NCBI GenBank assembly: GCA_030429235.1
Contig: JAUIDB010000018.1
Span: 1 to 64,000, forward strand
DNA length: 64,000 bases
From: Thermoanaerobaculia bacterium
GTDB lineage: Bacteria; Acidobacteriota; Thermoanaerobaculia; Multivoradales; JAIOJS01
Direction of reading: 5' to 3'
In this document: positions 27,583 to 37,252 of the stretch, piece after piece
Position numbering within the stretch: position 1 is the stretch's first letter
How the letters are laid out: the number at the start of each line of letters is the position of its first letter
Program-made: the position numbers and the translations under genes
The notes under the pieces: generated by a model
Seen by the model: the letters and a program-made list of their open reading frames with translations, nothing else
Told to the model about the DNA's origin: nothing
Database searches by the model: none

Positions 27583-28026
27583 ATGACGAGCGCCCCTAGC
27601 CCCCCCACGACGCACGACCGCGACTGGGCCCTGTTGTTCATGAGCTGGTTGGTGGCCACGGTCTCGACCCTGGGTAGCCTGTTCTTCAGTCACGTGATGG
27701 GGTTCGCCCCCTGCGTCCTTTGTTGGTACCAGAGGATCTGTCTCTTTCCCCTGGTTCTGATCCTGGCGGCGGGATTGTTCCCCTTCGACCGCCGTGTCGT
27801 GCGATACGCTCTGCCCCTGGCGATCGTCGGCTGGTTGATCGCCGCCTACCACAACCTCATCGCAGCCGGGGTCATCCCGGAGGCCTTGCAGCCCTGCAGC
27901 CAGGGCGTCTCATGCAGCGAGGAGTACATCGCTCTCTTCGGCTTTCTGACGATCCCGATCCTCTCGCTCCTTGCCTTTTCGCTCATTACGGCTCTGCTGA
28001 CGGTCCTTTGGAGGCGCCTCCGTTGA
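27583..28026 (+). CDS. dsbB: DsbB, disulfide bond formation membrane protein
   Basis: 147-residue quinone-linked oxidase that recharges periplasmic DsbA. Four transmembrane helices are evident. The first redox pair is Cys44/Cys47 in FAPCVLCWYQR, the family signature. The second periplasmic loop has Cys105 and Cys111 in QPCSQGVSC. The ATG at 27583 was chosen over an upstream frame that adds a basic, non-conserved leader. The stop overlaps the dsbA-like start. The pair may serve folding of the many secreted and multihaem proteins here. Confidence 0.94.
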   Translation: MTSAPSPPTTHDRDWALLFMSWLVATVSTLGSLFFSHVMGFAPCVLCWYQRICLFPLVLILAAGLFPFDRRVVRYALPLAIVGWLIAAYHNLIAAGVIPEALQPCSQGVSCSEEYIALFGFLTIPILSLLAFSLITALLTVLWRRLR

Positions 28027-28676
28027 AGAAACTCGTGTTTGTCGCATCCTGTCTCGGGTTGATCGTGGTCTTCCTGCTGGCCCGTTCCGTCTACCAGATG
28101 AACCAGGCCGAAAAGGTCGGCTTCCTGGCTGATGAGAACGCCGAGGTCTTCGTCCGCGAACACTCACCAACTCGCGGTAGCGACGATGCCAAGGTGTACC
28201 TGGTGGAGTTCCTCGACCCTGCCTGCGAGACCTGCGCCGCCTTCTCGCCGATCGTCAAGGAACTGATGGACGAGCATCCGGGAAGGGTCAAGCTGGTGAT
28301 CCGCTACGCGCCCTTCCACCCCGGAGCAGATCAGATCGTCAAGATCCTGGAAGCGGCCCGACGTCAGGACAAGTACTGGGAAACCCTCGACGTGATGTTC
28401 CGCTCGCAAGCCTACTGGGCCAGCCACCACCAACCTCGCCCCGAGGCCCTGTGGGAGTACCTGCCGATGGTCGGCCTGGACACCAGCCAGCTCAAGCAGG
28501 ACATGCAGGACCCGGCGATCGCTACGCTGATCGAGCAGGACATGGCCGATGCCCGCACTCTCGGGGTCCGCAAGACGCCGAGCTTCTACGTCAACGGGAA
28601 GCCGCTGCAACAGTTCGGCGTCCAGCCGCTACGGAGCCTGCTCGAGGCCGAGATCCAGGCCCTCTACCCGGACTGA
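28023..28676 (+). CDS. DsbA-like periplasmic thiol:disulfide oxidoreductase
   Basis: 217 residues starting at TTG 28023, which overlaps the dsbB stop (TTGA). An N-terminal hydrophobic segment (about 4-20) serves as anchor or signal. The thioredoxin fold contains the active site Cys68-Glu-Thr-Cys71 in FLDPACETCAAF, a helical insertion with a YWETLDVMF motif and the cis-proline region KTPSFYVNG. It is related to DSBA-like thioredoxins of the BdbD type, which pair with short DsbB proteins. It is the oxidant partner for DsbB. Confidence 0.9.
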   Translation: MKKLVFVASCLGLIVVFLLARSVYQMNQAEKVGFLADENAEVFVREHSPTRGSDDAKVYLVEFLDPACETCAAFSPIVKELMDEHPGRVKLVIRYAPFHPGADQIVKILEAARRQDKYWETLDVMFRSQAYWASHHQPRPEALWEYLPMVGLDTSQLKQDMQDPAIATLIEQDMADARTLGVRKTPSFYVNGKPLQQFGVQPLRSLLEAEIQALYPD

Positions 28677-28784
28677 GGCGTCGGCACATCCTCGCGGAGA
28701 GACCTGCCGCCGCGAGACCCGAGGGCGAGACCCGGCGGCACTGAGCACGACGAGGGGTGACTTCTTGCCATACTGGAGCCGCCG

Positions 28785-30209
28785 ATGGTCTTCAGCTCCC
28801 ACCTCTTCGTCTACTACTTCCTGCCACTGGCCCTGCTGGTGTACTACGTCCTCCCACCGCGGGCGAGGCTGGCGGGATTGGCGGCGCTCAGCTACCTCTT
28901 CTACGGTTGGACGAACCCTGCGTTCTGTCTGCTGATGCTGGCGTCGACCTCGATCGACTATGTCTGCGGAAGAGTTCTGGAGGGCCACCCGCCCGCATCT
29001 GAAGGCACGGCGAGGATCCGGAAGCTCGCGGTAACGGCCTCGATCGTGGCCAACCTGTCGCTCCTCGGCTTCTTCAAGTACTACGATCTCGCCACCAGTA
29101 CCTGGGATGCCCTGGCCACCGCCTTCGGACTGAGTAGTCTGACGCTCGAATCGACGCTGCGTGTGACTCTTCCCCTGGGGATCAGTTTCTACACCTTCCA
29201 GTCGATGAGTTACACCATCGACGTCTACCGCGGCCGGTCGAAGGCCCTGCGAGATCCGATCGCCTTCGCGGCCTACGTCTCGATGTTCCCGCAACTCGTG
29301 GCGGGTCCGATCCTTCGCTACTCGGAGATCGCTGACCAGTTGAGCGATCCCGGCCCCAGCCGGGCCAAGGCGACTCGCGGCGTCACCTTCTTCAGCCTCG
29401 GCCTGGCCAAGAAGGTCCTTCTCGCCAATCCGTGTGGCGAGATCGCGGATGCGACCTTCGGCGCCGCCTCGGTCGGTCTGGTCGACGCCTGGTACGGCGC
29501 CAGCGCCTACGCCTTCCAGATCTACTTCGATTTCTCGGGGTACTCGGACATGGCCATCGGCCTCGGCCTCCTCCTGGGATTCGTCTTCCCCAAGAACTTC
29601 GACTCGCCCTACCTAGCGACCTCGGCCACGGACTTCTGGCGGCGCTGGCACATCTCCCTGTCGACCTGGTTGCGGGACTATCTCTACGTGCCGCTCGGAG
29701 GGAACCGCCGCGGCGCGCTACGAACGTACCTCAACCTCGCCCTGGTCATGCTGCTCGGCGGGCTCTGGCACGGAGCCGCCTGGACCTTCCTCGCCTGGGG
29801 AGCGATCCACGGTTTGTGGTTGGCGGCCGAGCGCGCCCGGGGCAAGCGCGGGCTCTTCGACTTCCTCCCGACCTGGGGTCAGAACGTGGCGACCTTCGTC
29901 GTACTGCTCTTCACCTGGGTGCTCTTCCGAGCCGACGACTTCGGTCACGCCACCCGCTACTTCGCTTCGATGGTGGGCTTGACCGAGCCCAGCGTGGCCT
30001 CGGACCTACTGGCCGGTTGGATCTATCGCCCCTACTTCCTGCTCGTCGTGCTCACCGCCACGGTCGTGACCTGGTCGGCGCCCCAGACCTGGGACTGGTC
30101 TCGATCCCTCGGCCCCTCGAAGGTCGCTGCTACCCTGCTCTTGCTGGTCACTGCCCTCGGAGTGATGGCCGGGCAGGACTTCAACCCGTTCATCTACTTC
30201 ATCTTCTAG
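28785..30209 (+). CDS. MBOAT-family O-acyltransferase (AlgI-like)
   Basis: 474-residue polytopic acyltransferase, about 11 transmembrane segments. It matches AlgI/PatA-type proteins: MVFSSHLFVYYFLPLAL, GISFYTFQSMSYTIDVYRG, QLVAGPILRYSEI, FDFSGYSDMAIGLG, FWRRWHISLSTWLRDYLY and the catalytic His329 in LGGLWHGAAWTF, with His342 in AIHGLW. Such proteins move acyl groups, usually acetyl, from a cytoplasmic donor across the membrane for transfer to an exopolysaccharide or peptidoglycan. The next gene, seven bases away, encodes an AlgX-like domain, the usual periplasmic partner. Confidence 0.93.
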   Translation: MVFSSHLFVYYFLPLALLVYYVLPPRARLAGLAALSYLFYGWTNPAFCLLMLASTSIDYVCGRVLEGHPPASEGTARIRKLAVTASIVANLSLLGFFKYYDLATSTWDALATAFGLSSLTLESTLRVTLPLGISFYTFQSMSYTIDVYRGRSKALRDPIAFAAYVSMFPQLVAGPILRYSEIADQLSDPGPSRAKATRGVTFFSLGLAKKVLLANPCGEIADATFGAASVGLVDAWYGASAYAFQIYFDFSGYSDMAIGLGLLLGFVFPKNFDSPYLATSATDFWRRWHISLSTWLRDYLYVPLGGNRRGALRTYLNLALVMLLGGLWHGAAWTFLAWGAIHGLWLAAERARGKRGLFDFLPTWGQNVATFVVLLFTWVLFRADDFGHATRYFASMVGLTEPSVASDLLAGWIYRPYFLLVVLTATVVTWSAPQTWDWSRSLGPSKVAATLLLLVTALGVMAGQDFNPFIYFIF

Positions 30210-30216
30210 GAAGATC

Positions 30217-33200
30217 ATGTCCCGTACCCCGCCCCCCGATCCCCTCCAACGAGACCAACAGGCGCTGGCCGATCTGGTCCAACCGGTGGCGAGCGATCGC
30301 TGGCAGAGTATCTTGCTCGGGCTCGCCGCGATCCTCCTGTCCACGGTCACACTCACGGAATGCCTCCTCGATCCTCCGCGTCTCCCGCTGGCGCTTGGCG
30401 AACTCGAGTCGAGTTATCAGAAGGGTGGTCTCCTGGCCGCGAATCGGGAGCTTCTCGCTTCGTTGGACGAGTTCGAGAGCGGCCTCGAGGAACGATCCCT
30501 CGTCGCCCACACCGTCGCCCCCTGGATCCAGTGGATCCAGACCCTCCGGCTCGGAGTCGGCGATCACCAGGTCCGACTCGGTCGGGACGACTGGCTCTTC
30601 TTCCGGCCCGCCGTCGAGTTCGCGACCGGCCCTGGGTTCCTGGAACCCGACGTGATCGCCCGGCGACGGGCGGCGGGCGACAGCTGGCAAGACCCGATCG
30701 CCGCCGATCCTCGTCCGGCGATCCTCGACTTCCACCGTGAGTTGACGGCACGAGGTATCGAGCTCGTGCTGCTTCCGGTACCGACCAAGGCCCAGGTGGA
30801 CCCACAGCGGCTCTCGCGACATATCGCCGCCGAGCAGGCACCGCTGGCCAACCCCTCGATGCCCCGACTCCTGACCGAACTCGCAGCTGCCGGCGTTCGG
30901 GTCGTCGATCCGACCTCGGTCCTGGTCGCCGCTCGCGCCGATGGCGAACCCCAGTTCCTCGCCCGCGATACCCACTGGACACCGGCCGCCGTGGAGCGCA
31001 CCGCCGAACTGCTCTCCCGGGAGCTGACCGACTTGGAGCTGGCTCGGCCGAGGAGCACCGGCTGGACGCGCTCGCCCGCCCTCGCCTCCCACGCCGGCGA
31101 TCTGGTCGAGATGCTGGGTCTGCCCGAAGGGCGGTCTCCCTGGAGGCCCGACCAGGTCGTTCTCCACTCCGTACGGGACCCTAGCGGTCGCCCCTGGCAG
31201 CCCGACGCCGAAGCTGAGATCCTCCTCCTGGGCGACTCGTTTAGCAACGTCTACTCGACCCCCGATCTGGGCTGGGGCGTCGGGGCTGGTCTGGCCGAGC
31301 AGCTTTCCTGGCAGTGGCAGCGGCCGGTCGACCGCATCGCCGTCAACGCCGGGGGTGCCAGCGGGGCTCGCCAGAGGCTGGCGCGCGAACTCGCACAGGG
31401 ACGCGATCGTCTGGCCACCAAGCGGGTCGTGATCTGGGAGGTATCGAACCGTGAACTCACCTCCGGCGACTGGGAGGTCGTCCCGCTGCCGCACGCCCCG
31501 CCGCGGTCGGGGACCGGCTCGGACGAGACGCTTCCTCGACGACCGCTGGGGGATGGTCTCGTGGTCTGGGAGTCGAACCGCACCGGAAACTGGCGAATCT
31601 TTGTTCGCCCCCTGGAGGGCGGCGCGCCCCGGCAGCTGAGCCCCGACGAACCGGGCCGACAACACTGTTGTCCCCACTTTTCTCCCGACGGTACCCGGGT
31701 CGCCTACCTCAGCCGTCTCGACGGAGCGAGCGAGTATCCGAAGGTAGAGCGCCCCGGGGAGCTCCGGATCCTCTCGCTTCGGGACGGCACCGAACGCACC
31801 GTCGCGCCGGCTCGGACCTACGGTTGGGGCAATCGAGCCGTGGTTTGGCGAGACGACTCGACGCTGATCTTCGTCGACGGCGAAGGCCGGACCGCCGAAC
31901 TCGACCTCGCGACGCAAGAAGAGCGTCTGCTGGTGGCTTCGCCCCGTGCGGCACTCGGCTGGCTACTGGATCCCAGTCTCGCTTTCGCTACCAACGCGGC
32001 CCCCAGCTTCTCTCCCTACCAACCCGAAGGCCTGGCCGTGGCCGAACGCTCCGGGCTCGGGGGCTGCGAGCCCTACTTCTCTTCCGACGGGCGCTGGGGA
32101 TACTGGAACGCCGGTCCCGGGGGGCCGATTCAACGCATCGACCCACGGACCCGTTCGATCAGCCCCTTGATCCTGCGGGACGACCCCCGATTGCCAATCG
32201 GCTGGCGCTACCTCTACTTCGTGATGACCTCTCGCGACGATCGCGCCATGGCTTGGGGTGCCTCGAATGGCGACCACGACCACTTCGCGGCGGACTACGA
32301 GATCTTCGTGGCCCCGATCGATCCAGAGACCCTCGAGCTGACCGGAGCCCCGTCGAGGATCACGCACCACCCGGCGACCGATCGCTACCCCGACGTCTTC
32401 CGGCAGCCGTTGGAGTTGGGCTATCACGCCCTCGAAGCCCCGCATACCCTCCGTCTCGGGCTCGACACCGGCGTGGCGCAGTCGTGGCGGCTCGACGGAC
32501 GCGAGGTCGCCACGGGACCGACGTTCGAGCACCTCTTCGAGCGCCCGGGCTCCCACCATCTCGTCGCCGTGACCCCGGAAGGGCACTCGGTCGAAGGTCT
32601 GGTCATCGTCAGCCCTCGGCAGGCGCCGACCATCGAAGAGGCGCGACTTCGCGATCGGGGCACCGCGCTGCGAGTCCGCTTCGATGAACCCATGCAGACG
32701 GTACCCACGGCCGGGGTCGATACCGACCCTCCCGGCACCGTCGTCGACTGGCGGCTGGAGGATGGCGGCCGCACGCTCCACGCCGCGCTGTCCCGCGAGG
32801 TGCGGGAGGATCTGCGGCTTCGACTACGGGGATTCACCGACCAGGCACAGGTTCCCAACCCGCTCGCCGCAGACTGGATCGAACTCCTCCCCGCCTCCTG
32901 GCCCGTCACCGAGCGTGATCTGCTCTTCGCCTGGGAGAACGAACGCGCTCCCAACCTCGTGTTCGATTCCGCTCTCGGTGCCGATCGGTCCTCCACCCTG
33001 ATCACGTCGGGGCGCGCCTATCCGAACCGCGACCACGCACTGGTCCTCGACGGGGGGTGGGCCCAGGCCAGCGACGAGGACTCCGCCCAGATCGCCGGCC
33101 GGCTCGACGCTACGCTCGAGGTGGCTCTCGAGGTGCTGCTGACCCCGTCTTCGACCCGCGCTTCGAATTCCGACCGTCCCCGCCGGCTCCTGGCCCTGGC

Positions 33201-33912
33201 TCCGCGGCGGGGGCGAGCGCTGCTGGAGGTGAGTCAACGGAGTGATCGCCTGGAAGCGACCTTCCTGACCTCCGAGCAGCGCGATCCCACCCCCATCGTA
33301 CTGGGTCCCGTACGGGCCGGAACGACCCACCACCTGGTGCTGTCGTTTACCGGTGCCACCTTGACGGTGACCCTCGACGGAGCACGCCAGCGACTGGAGC
33401 GACAACCCACCGGGACTCTCGGCCCATGGCGCGCCAAGAATCCCCGTCTGCTCCTCGGGTCAGCCGAGGAGGAATCGAGCTGGCGTGGCACCATCGAAGG
33501 TCTCGCACTGTGGGGACGAGCTCTGGACGAAGAAGGCCACCAGGAGGCTTGGGAGCGTGCCCGGAGACGCCTCTCCAGCCGCCCGCAGATCAAGTCCCGG
33601 CAGGTCGCAGCTCGGCTCCTGCGGCGATCGGCCATCCCCTCGCTCGAGGAGATCTCCCCGTATCGGTCCGGTCTGGTGGCGTTCGAGTGGCAGCCGGAAT
33701 CGCCGGTGGGAGCCGCCCCCATCACGGTCGTCCACTGGGCCCTCCTCGATGGGGACCGACAGCCAGTCACCGAACTCGCCGTCGGGGACCTCGCGACTCT
33801 CGAGCTCGAGCCCTTCGGTGCCCAGGTCCAACTGGAACCCTTCTACCTCTCGGATCGGTCAGCGAACGCCACCCCCGGTTCCTGGTTTGCAGTGGGACTG
33901 CGAACCCCCTAG
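30217..33912 (+). CDS. AlgX-like SGNH acyltransferase fused to propeller, Ig-like and LamG-like domains
   Basis: 1231-residue membrane-anchored protein. A transmembrane helix (about 30-46) precedes an AlgX/AlgJ-type SGNH domain (about 110-415) with DTHW 251-254 and the nucleophile region LLLGDSFSNVY (GDSF 339-342), in the permuted order typical of that family. Residues about 445-760 look like a TolB-type propeller (VVWESNRTGNWRIFVRP, PHFSPDGTRVAYLSR). A Big-type Ig-like domain (about 795-890) follows, then a LamG/concanavalin-like domain (about 905-1100) and a C-terminal beta region. AlgX homologues are normally about 350-480 residues, so the fusion is unusual. It probably completes O-acetylation begun by the MBOAT protein and may bind the polysaccharide. 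Confidence 0.8.
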   Translation: MSRTPPPDPLQRDQQALADLVQPVASDRWQSILLGLAAILLSTVTLTECLLDPPRLPLALGELESSYQKGGLLAANRELLASLDEFESGLEERSLVAHTVAPWIQWIQTLRLGVGDHQVRLGRDDWLFFRPAVEFATGPGFLEPDVIARRRAAGDSWQDPIAADPRPAILDFHRELTARGIELVLLPVPTKAQVDPQRLSRHIAAEQAPLANPSMPRLLTELAAAGVRVVDPTSVLVAARADGEPQFLARDTHWTPAAVERTAELLSRELTDLELARPRSTGWTRSPALASHAGDLVEMLGLPEGRSPWRPDQVVLHSVRDPSGRPWQPDAEAEILLLGDSFSNVYSTPDLGWGVGAGLAEQLSWQWQRPVDRIAVNAGGASGARQRLARELAQGRDRLATKRVVIWEVSNRELTSGDWEVVPLPHAPPRSGTGSDETLPRRPLGDGLVVWESNRTGNWRIFVRPLEGGAPRQLSPDEPGRQHCCPHFSPDGTRVAYLSRLDGASEYPKVERPGELRILSLRDGTERTVAPARTYGWGNRAVVWRDDSTLIFVDGEGRTAELDLATQEERLLVASPRAALGWLLDPSLAFATNAAPSFSPYQPEGLAVAERSGLGGCEPYFSSDGRWGYWNAGPGGPIQRIDPRTRSISPLILRDDPRLPIGWRYLYFVMTSRDDRAMAWGASNGDHDHFAADYEIFVAPIDPETLELTGAPSRITHHPATDRYPDVFRQPLELGYHALEAPHTLRLGLDTGVAQSWRLDGREVATGPTFEHLFERPGSHHLVAVTPEGHSVEGLVIVSPRQAPTIEEARLRDRGTALRVRFDEPMQTVPTAGVDTDPPGTVVDWRLEDGGRTLHAALSREVREDLRLRLRGFTDQAQVPNPLAADWIELLPASWPVTERDLLFAWENERAPNLVFDSALGADRSSTLITSGRAYPNRDHALVLDGGWAQASDEDSAQIAGRLDATLEVALEVLLTPSSTRASNSDRPRRLLALAPRRGRALLEVSQRSDRLEATFLTSEQRDPTPIVLGPVRAGTTHHLVLSFTGATLTVTLDGARQRLERQPTGTLGPWRAKNPRLLLGSAEEESSWRGTIEGLALWGRALDEEGHQEAWERARRRLSSRPQIKSRQVAARLLRRSAIPSLEEISPYRSGLVAFEWQPESPVGAAPITVVHWALLDGDRQPVTELAVGDLATLELEPFGAQVQLEPFYLSDRSANATPGSWFAVGLRTP

Positions 33913-34034
33913 TGTCCTGGGTGGGCGGCTCCGCTTCCATCGTGTAAGGTCGAACCCAGCTGCCTCGCGAACCAACCGGTTCGCCCGGCGGCCACCCCGC
34001 AAACCAGATCACACCTTCCGACCAGCGAGGCCCC

Positions 34035-35666
34035 ATGACTCGAGAGTCTCCAGGAACCGAACCGTCTGCTGCCGCGGTCCGGGCACCACACGGACACCGC
34101 CCTCAACCCGACGTGCAGGGCTGGCAGGCCTCCATCCTTGGTTTCTCCCTCTTCGCCTTCGTGACCAGTCTCCTGAGGCTCGGCGCCCATGGCCTGATGG
34201 GAATGGAGGGCATGGTGATCGACGGCGGCCGCCGGATGCTCGACTCCGGAATGTGGGCCGTCCCCCGGGTCTACGGGGAGATCTACACCTACAAGCCGGC
34301 TTTTGCCTACTGGATGTCCGCCTCGACCCAGGCACTCTGGACGGAGCCAAACGAGTTTGTGCTACGGCTTCCCATGGCGTTGTCGGCCGTCCTCGCGGGC
34401 CTCGTGGCCCTGGTTCTGCTGGGGCGTGCCGCGAGCCCGCGCGCCGGCTTCTACGCCGGCTGCACCGTCGTCGGTACCGCTCTGTTCCTCGAGAAGGTAA
34501 GGGTAGCGGAGTTCGATGTTCCCTTGATGGCCGCGGTGGTGGTGGCCGTCGTCGCGGCGTCCTGCAACTTGACGCGGGACCGAGACTCCGCGCCCCTCTG
34601 GTTCCTCGCCTACCTGGCTCTGGCCGCCGCCTTCCTGACCAAGGGCATGCCAGCCTTGATGACCTTCGGCCCCGGCCTGCTGCTCGCCGCCTACCTCAAC
34701 CAGCGGCTCGACCGACTGTTCGGCTGGCGCCACCTGCTCGCCGCCGTGAGCTTCCTCGCGGTGACGGTGAGCTACTTCTGGTGGGCCGTCGCATCGGCCG
34801 GCTGGATGGTCTTCGACCACCCCCGCACCGAGGCCGGGTGGCGGAGCGTCGGCTGGACCTTGGAGAGCTTCGGCCTGACGCTAGCCAAACCGCTCCTGAT
34901 CTTTCTCGTCTTCCTGCCCTGGAGCCTCCTGGTCCTGAGGGCGCCTGCCGTCCGGAAGCGACTGGACTCGGGCCGGTCCGGCCTGTTGCGCGCTGGCCTC
35001 GGATTCCTGATCGGCGGCATGCTCTCGTTTGTCATCGTACCGACACACGAGACGCGCTACTACCTACCGCTGGTCGGCGGTCTCGCCATCATCGTCGGCA
35101 TCATGGCCGAAACGGTCACCGACCGCAGCGAGGCCCAGAAGCTGAGGTTGGCTGCCCGCGGCCTGCTGCTCCTACTCTCCGTCGCGCTGATCGCCGCCCT
35201 CTTCGTCGAGCCACCTGACTCGATGATCTTGGCCGCTGCCGCGGCGTTGACGGCCGTGGGACTGGTACTCGCCTCGCGAAGCTGGGCGTTGCCTCGGCTC
35301 CTGGTGGCCGCGGCCACAGTCCTGGCTCTGGCTCAGATGCTGATCGCGACGCCGCGACGAGCCGAGGATCGGGACCTGTCGGCGGTAGCGCAGTCGCTGG
35401 GGCGCCATCTGCCGAGCGAGGCCACGATCTACGTCGCCGCACCCGCCAACGACGCGGGGAAACACTCGTCCCTCTACTACTACCTCGATCGACCGATCGA
35501 GACGTTCTCGAACGAAGATCCGCCGCCGGTCGGTGGCTACGTCGTACTCGTGAACACGGAGTCGGTGCCGCCCGGTCTGGGCAGCGAACTCCTCGAGTCG
35601 ATCGACCACCCGCGGTTCGACTTCCGCCTCGAACGGGTCCTGGGCGCGCCGACGGCCGCTCCCTGA
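34035..35666 (+). CDS. ArnT/PMT-type membrane glycosyltransferase
   Basis: 543-residue GT-C fold glycosyltransferase with about 12 transmembrane helices. The first periplasmic loop has GLMGMEGMVIDGGRRML, placing an acidic residue where ArnT and Pmt have their catalytic Asp/Glu, followed by WAVPRVYGEIYTYKPAFAYW, a strong ArnT-family signature. Later segments include EKVRVAEFDVPL, FLTKGMPALM and VPTHETRYYLPLVGG. It would transfer a sugar from a polyprenyl-phosphate donor to lipid A or another envelope acceptor. It is about 120 bases downstream of the AlgX-like fusion, same strand. Confidence 0.87.
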   Translation: MTRESPGTEPSAAAVRAPHGHRPQPDVQGWQASILGFSLFAFVTSLLRLGAHGLMGMEGMVIDGGRRMLDSGMWAVPRVYGEIYTYKPAFAYWMSASTQALWTEPNEFVLRLPMALSAVLAGLVALVLLGRAASPRAGFYAGCTVVGTALFLEKVRVAEFDVPLMAAVVVAVVAASCNLTRDRDSAPLWFLAYLALAAAFLTKGMPALMTFGPGLLLAAYLNQRLDRLFGWRHLLAAVSFLAVTVSYFWWAVASAGWMVFDHPRTEAGWRSVGWTLESFGLTLAKPLLIFLVFLPWSLLVLRAPAVRKRLDSGRSGLLRAGLGFLIGGMLSFVIVPTHETRYYLPLVGGLAIIVGIMAETVTDRSEAQKLRLAARGLLLLLSVALIAALFVEPPDSMILAAAAALTAVGLVLASRSWALPRLLVAAATVLALAQMLIATPRRAEDRDLSAVAQSLGRHLPSEATIYVAAPANDAGKHSSLYYYLDRPIETFSNEDPPPVGGYVVLVNTESVPPGLGSELLESIDHPRFDFRLERVLGAPTAAP

Positions 35667-35711
35667 GGTCGAGCAGATCCACCCGGCCCGAGGCCGTGCT
35701 AGGCTGCGCCC

Positions 35712-36323
35712 ATGACCGTCCTTGCTCTCCTCCTTCTGACCACCCTGGGCCTCGATGCGGCGCCCGAGAGTTCGCCACAGATCGCGGGTGCACTGGCCGC
35801 CTTGCCCCACGCCACCCTGCACGAAGGCACCGAAGTTCGCGGCTACGATGCCGACGGCCAACTGGTGACCCTGCGCGAAGGCGACGGACCCTTCATCTGC
35901 CTGGCCGACGACCCGCGCGACGAGCTGTTCCACACCGCCTGCTACCACCGGAGCCTCGACCCTTTCATGCAGCGGGGTCGAGAACTGAAGGCCGAGGGAC
36001 ACAGCGGCAAGGACCGGACACGAATTCGGCACGAGGAGGTGGATGCTGGCACGCTGGCGGTACCGCAAGGTCCCGCGGCCCTGTCCCAGGTCTCGGGAAA
36101 GTCCTTCGATCCCGCGAGTGGAGCGATCGAGGGGGCCAATCGCATCTACGTCATCTACATGCCCTATGCGACCGGCGCTTCGACTGGATTCCCCACCGCA
36201 CCGAACGGCGATCAACCCTCGGCTCCTTGGATCATGCGTGAGGGCACCCCTTCGGCCCACGTCATGATCACGCCCGGTCCCGTCGACTCGCCCGTCGCCG
36301 AAGCAACGCCAACCGAAGAGTAG
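35712..36323 (+). CDS. Secreted protein of unknown function
   Basis: 203 residues with a short signal peptide (MTVLALLLLTTLGLDAAP). The mature part has AALPHATLHEGTEVRGYDADG, LREGDGPFICLADDP, CYHRSLDPFMQRGRELKAEG and IYVIYMPYATGAS, then a Pro/Thr-rich end. Two cysteines (in FICLAD and TACYHR) might pair. I do not recognise the family. It follows the ArnT-like gene by 45 bases on the same strand. Confidence 0.65.
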   Translation: MTVLALLLLTTLGLDAAPESSPQIAGALAALPHATLHEGTEVRGYDADGQLVTLREGDGPFICLADDPRDELFHTACYHRSLDPFMQRGRELKAEGHSGKDRTRIRHEEVDAGTLAVPQGPAALSQVSGKSFDPASGAIEGANRIYVIYMPYATGASTGFPTAPNGDQPSAPWIMREGTPSAHVMITPGPVDSPVAEATPTEE

Positions 36324-36399
36324 TCCCCGAGGGCAGCGGTCTCGTTCCGAGGCCGCCAGCTCATCGAGCCCGCCCACGGTGCGATAGGCTCTCGCCACC

Positions 36400-37235
36400 T
36401 TGATCAATACGACCGAAAGCACCTCGGCCGAACCGGACCGGTCGCGGCCCAGGATCGACCTCAGCTTGCGTGGGTTTCTGTCTCGCTGGGGGCAGGAGAT
36501 CCTCGGCTGGGACGGCCCGTTCTGGCGATCCCTCCGCCAGCTCATGCTGTCGCCTGGGCGCCTATCGAAGGAACAGGTCGACGGAACGGCAACCGCTGAT
36601 CGGCCGGTGCACCCGGTCCGGCTCTATCTGGCGATCAACATCCTCTTCTTCTTCCTGCCCCCTGGGTGAACTCCGCCAACGTCAGCGTCTGGAGCGTCCG
36701 CCAAGCCGGAATCATCCAAGCTCAACCGGCACTCGAGGTTCCCCTGCGACGGGCGATCGAACGATCGAACGCGAGTGACGAGGTGTTTCTCGCGGTCCTC
36801 GACGAACGGCTCGCCGCTCAACAAGGTGCCCTGGTTTGGCTCCTGGTTCCCGCCATCGGATTCGCCAGCTTCGCCGTGTCTCGGCGGCGCCGCTGCTATC
36901 TGGTCGAGCACTTCGTCTTTGCCACGAACTTCGTGTCGTTCCTGCTCGTTTCGCTCCTGGCACTCGGGCTGACCGTTCGACTGGTGGTGGGTCTTGTCGG
37001 CGCTGACACCCCGTGGGTCGTGCTGGCGTTGGTCCCGATCGTTGCCTGGCTGGTCTGGCTCTTCATGGTGACCTACCGAGGGGCGAAACAGTTTCACGGC
37101 TTCTCGGGACCCTGGCTCACCACCGTGTTCACGGCCTGGATGGGAGTGGCTCTCTACCTCGGGGTCTGGCTCTACCTTCAGGCCCTCTTCCTCTTCACGC
37201 TGATCGGTCTGCGGGATCTCCACTTCCCGGGCTGA
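36400..37235 (+). pseudogene. DUF3667 membrane protein split by a frameshift
   Basis: Two adjacent frames make one recognisable DUF3667 protein. The first (TTG 36400 to stop 36667-36669) carries LRQLMLSPGRLSKEQVDG and HPVRLYLAINILFFFLP, the family N-terminal block. The second (open to 37235) continues with RRRRCYLVEHFVFATNF, a YRGAKQFHGFSG loop and the last helices. The switch needs a -1 shift near a run of five C bases at 36658-36662; one extra C would join them. The zinc-ribbon found at the start of some DUF3667 proteins is absent. It may be a true mutation, a programmed slip or a sequencing/assembly error. The family function is unknown. Confidence 0.72.
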
Positions 37236-37252
37236 TAGACCTCTCCCCTTCG

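Noticed and set aside
28705-28740. TGCCGCC/GGCGGCA inverted repeat after the dsbA-like gene
   Set aside because: Seven pairs around a 22-base loop make a poor terminator; chance is likely.
30199-31917. 572-codon minus-strand open frame
   Set aside because: Antisense to the start of the AlgX-like fusion gene, which has clear catalytic motifs. No start signal or family match.
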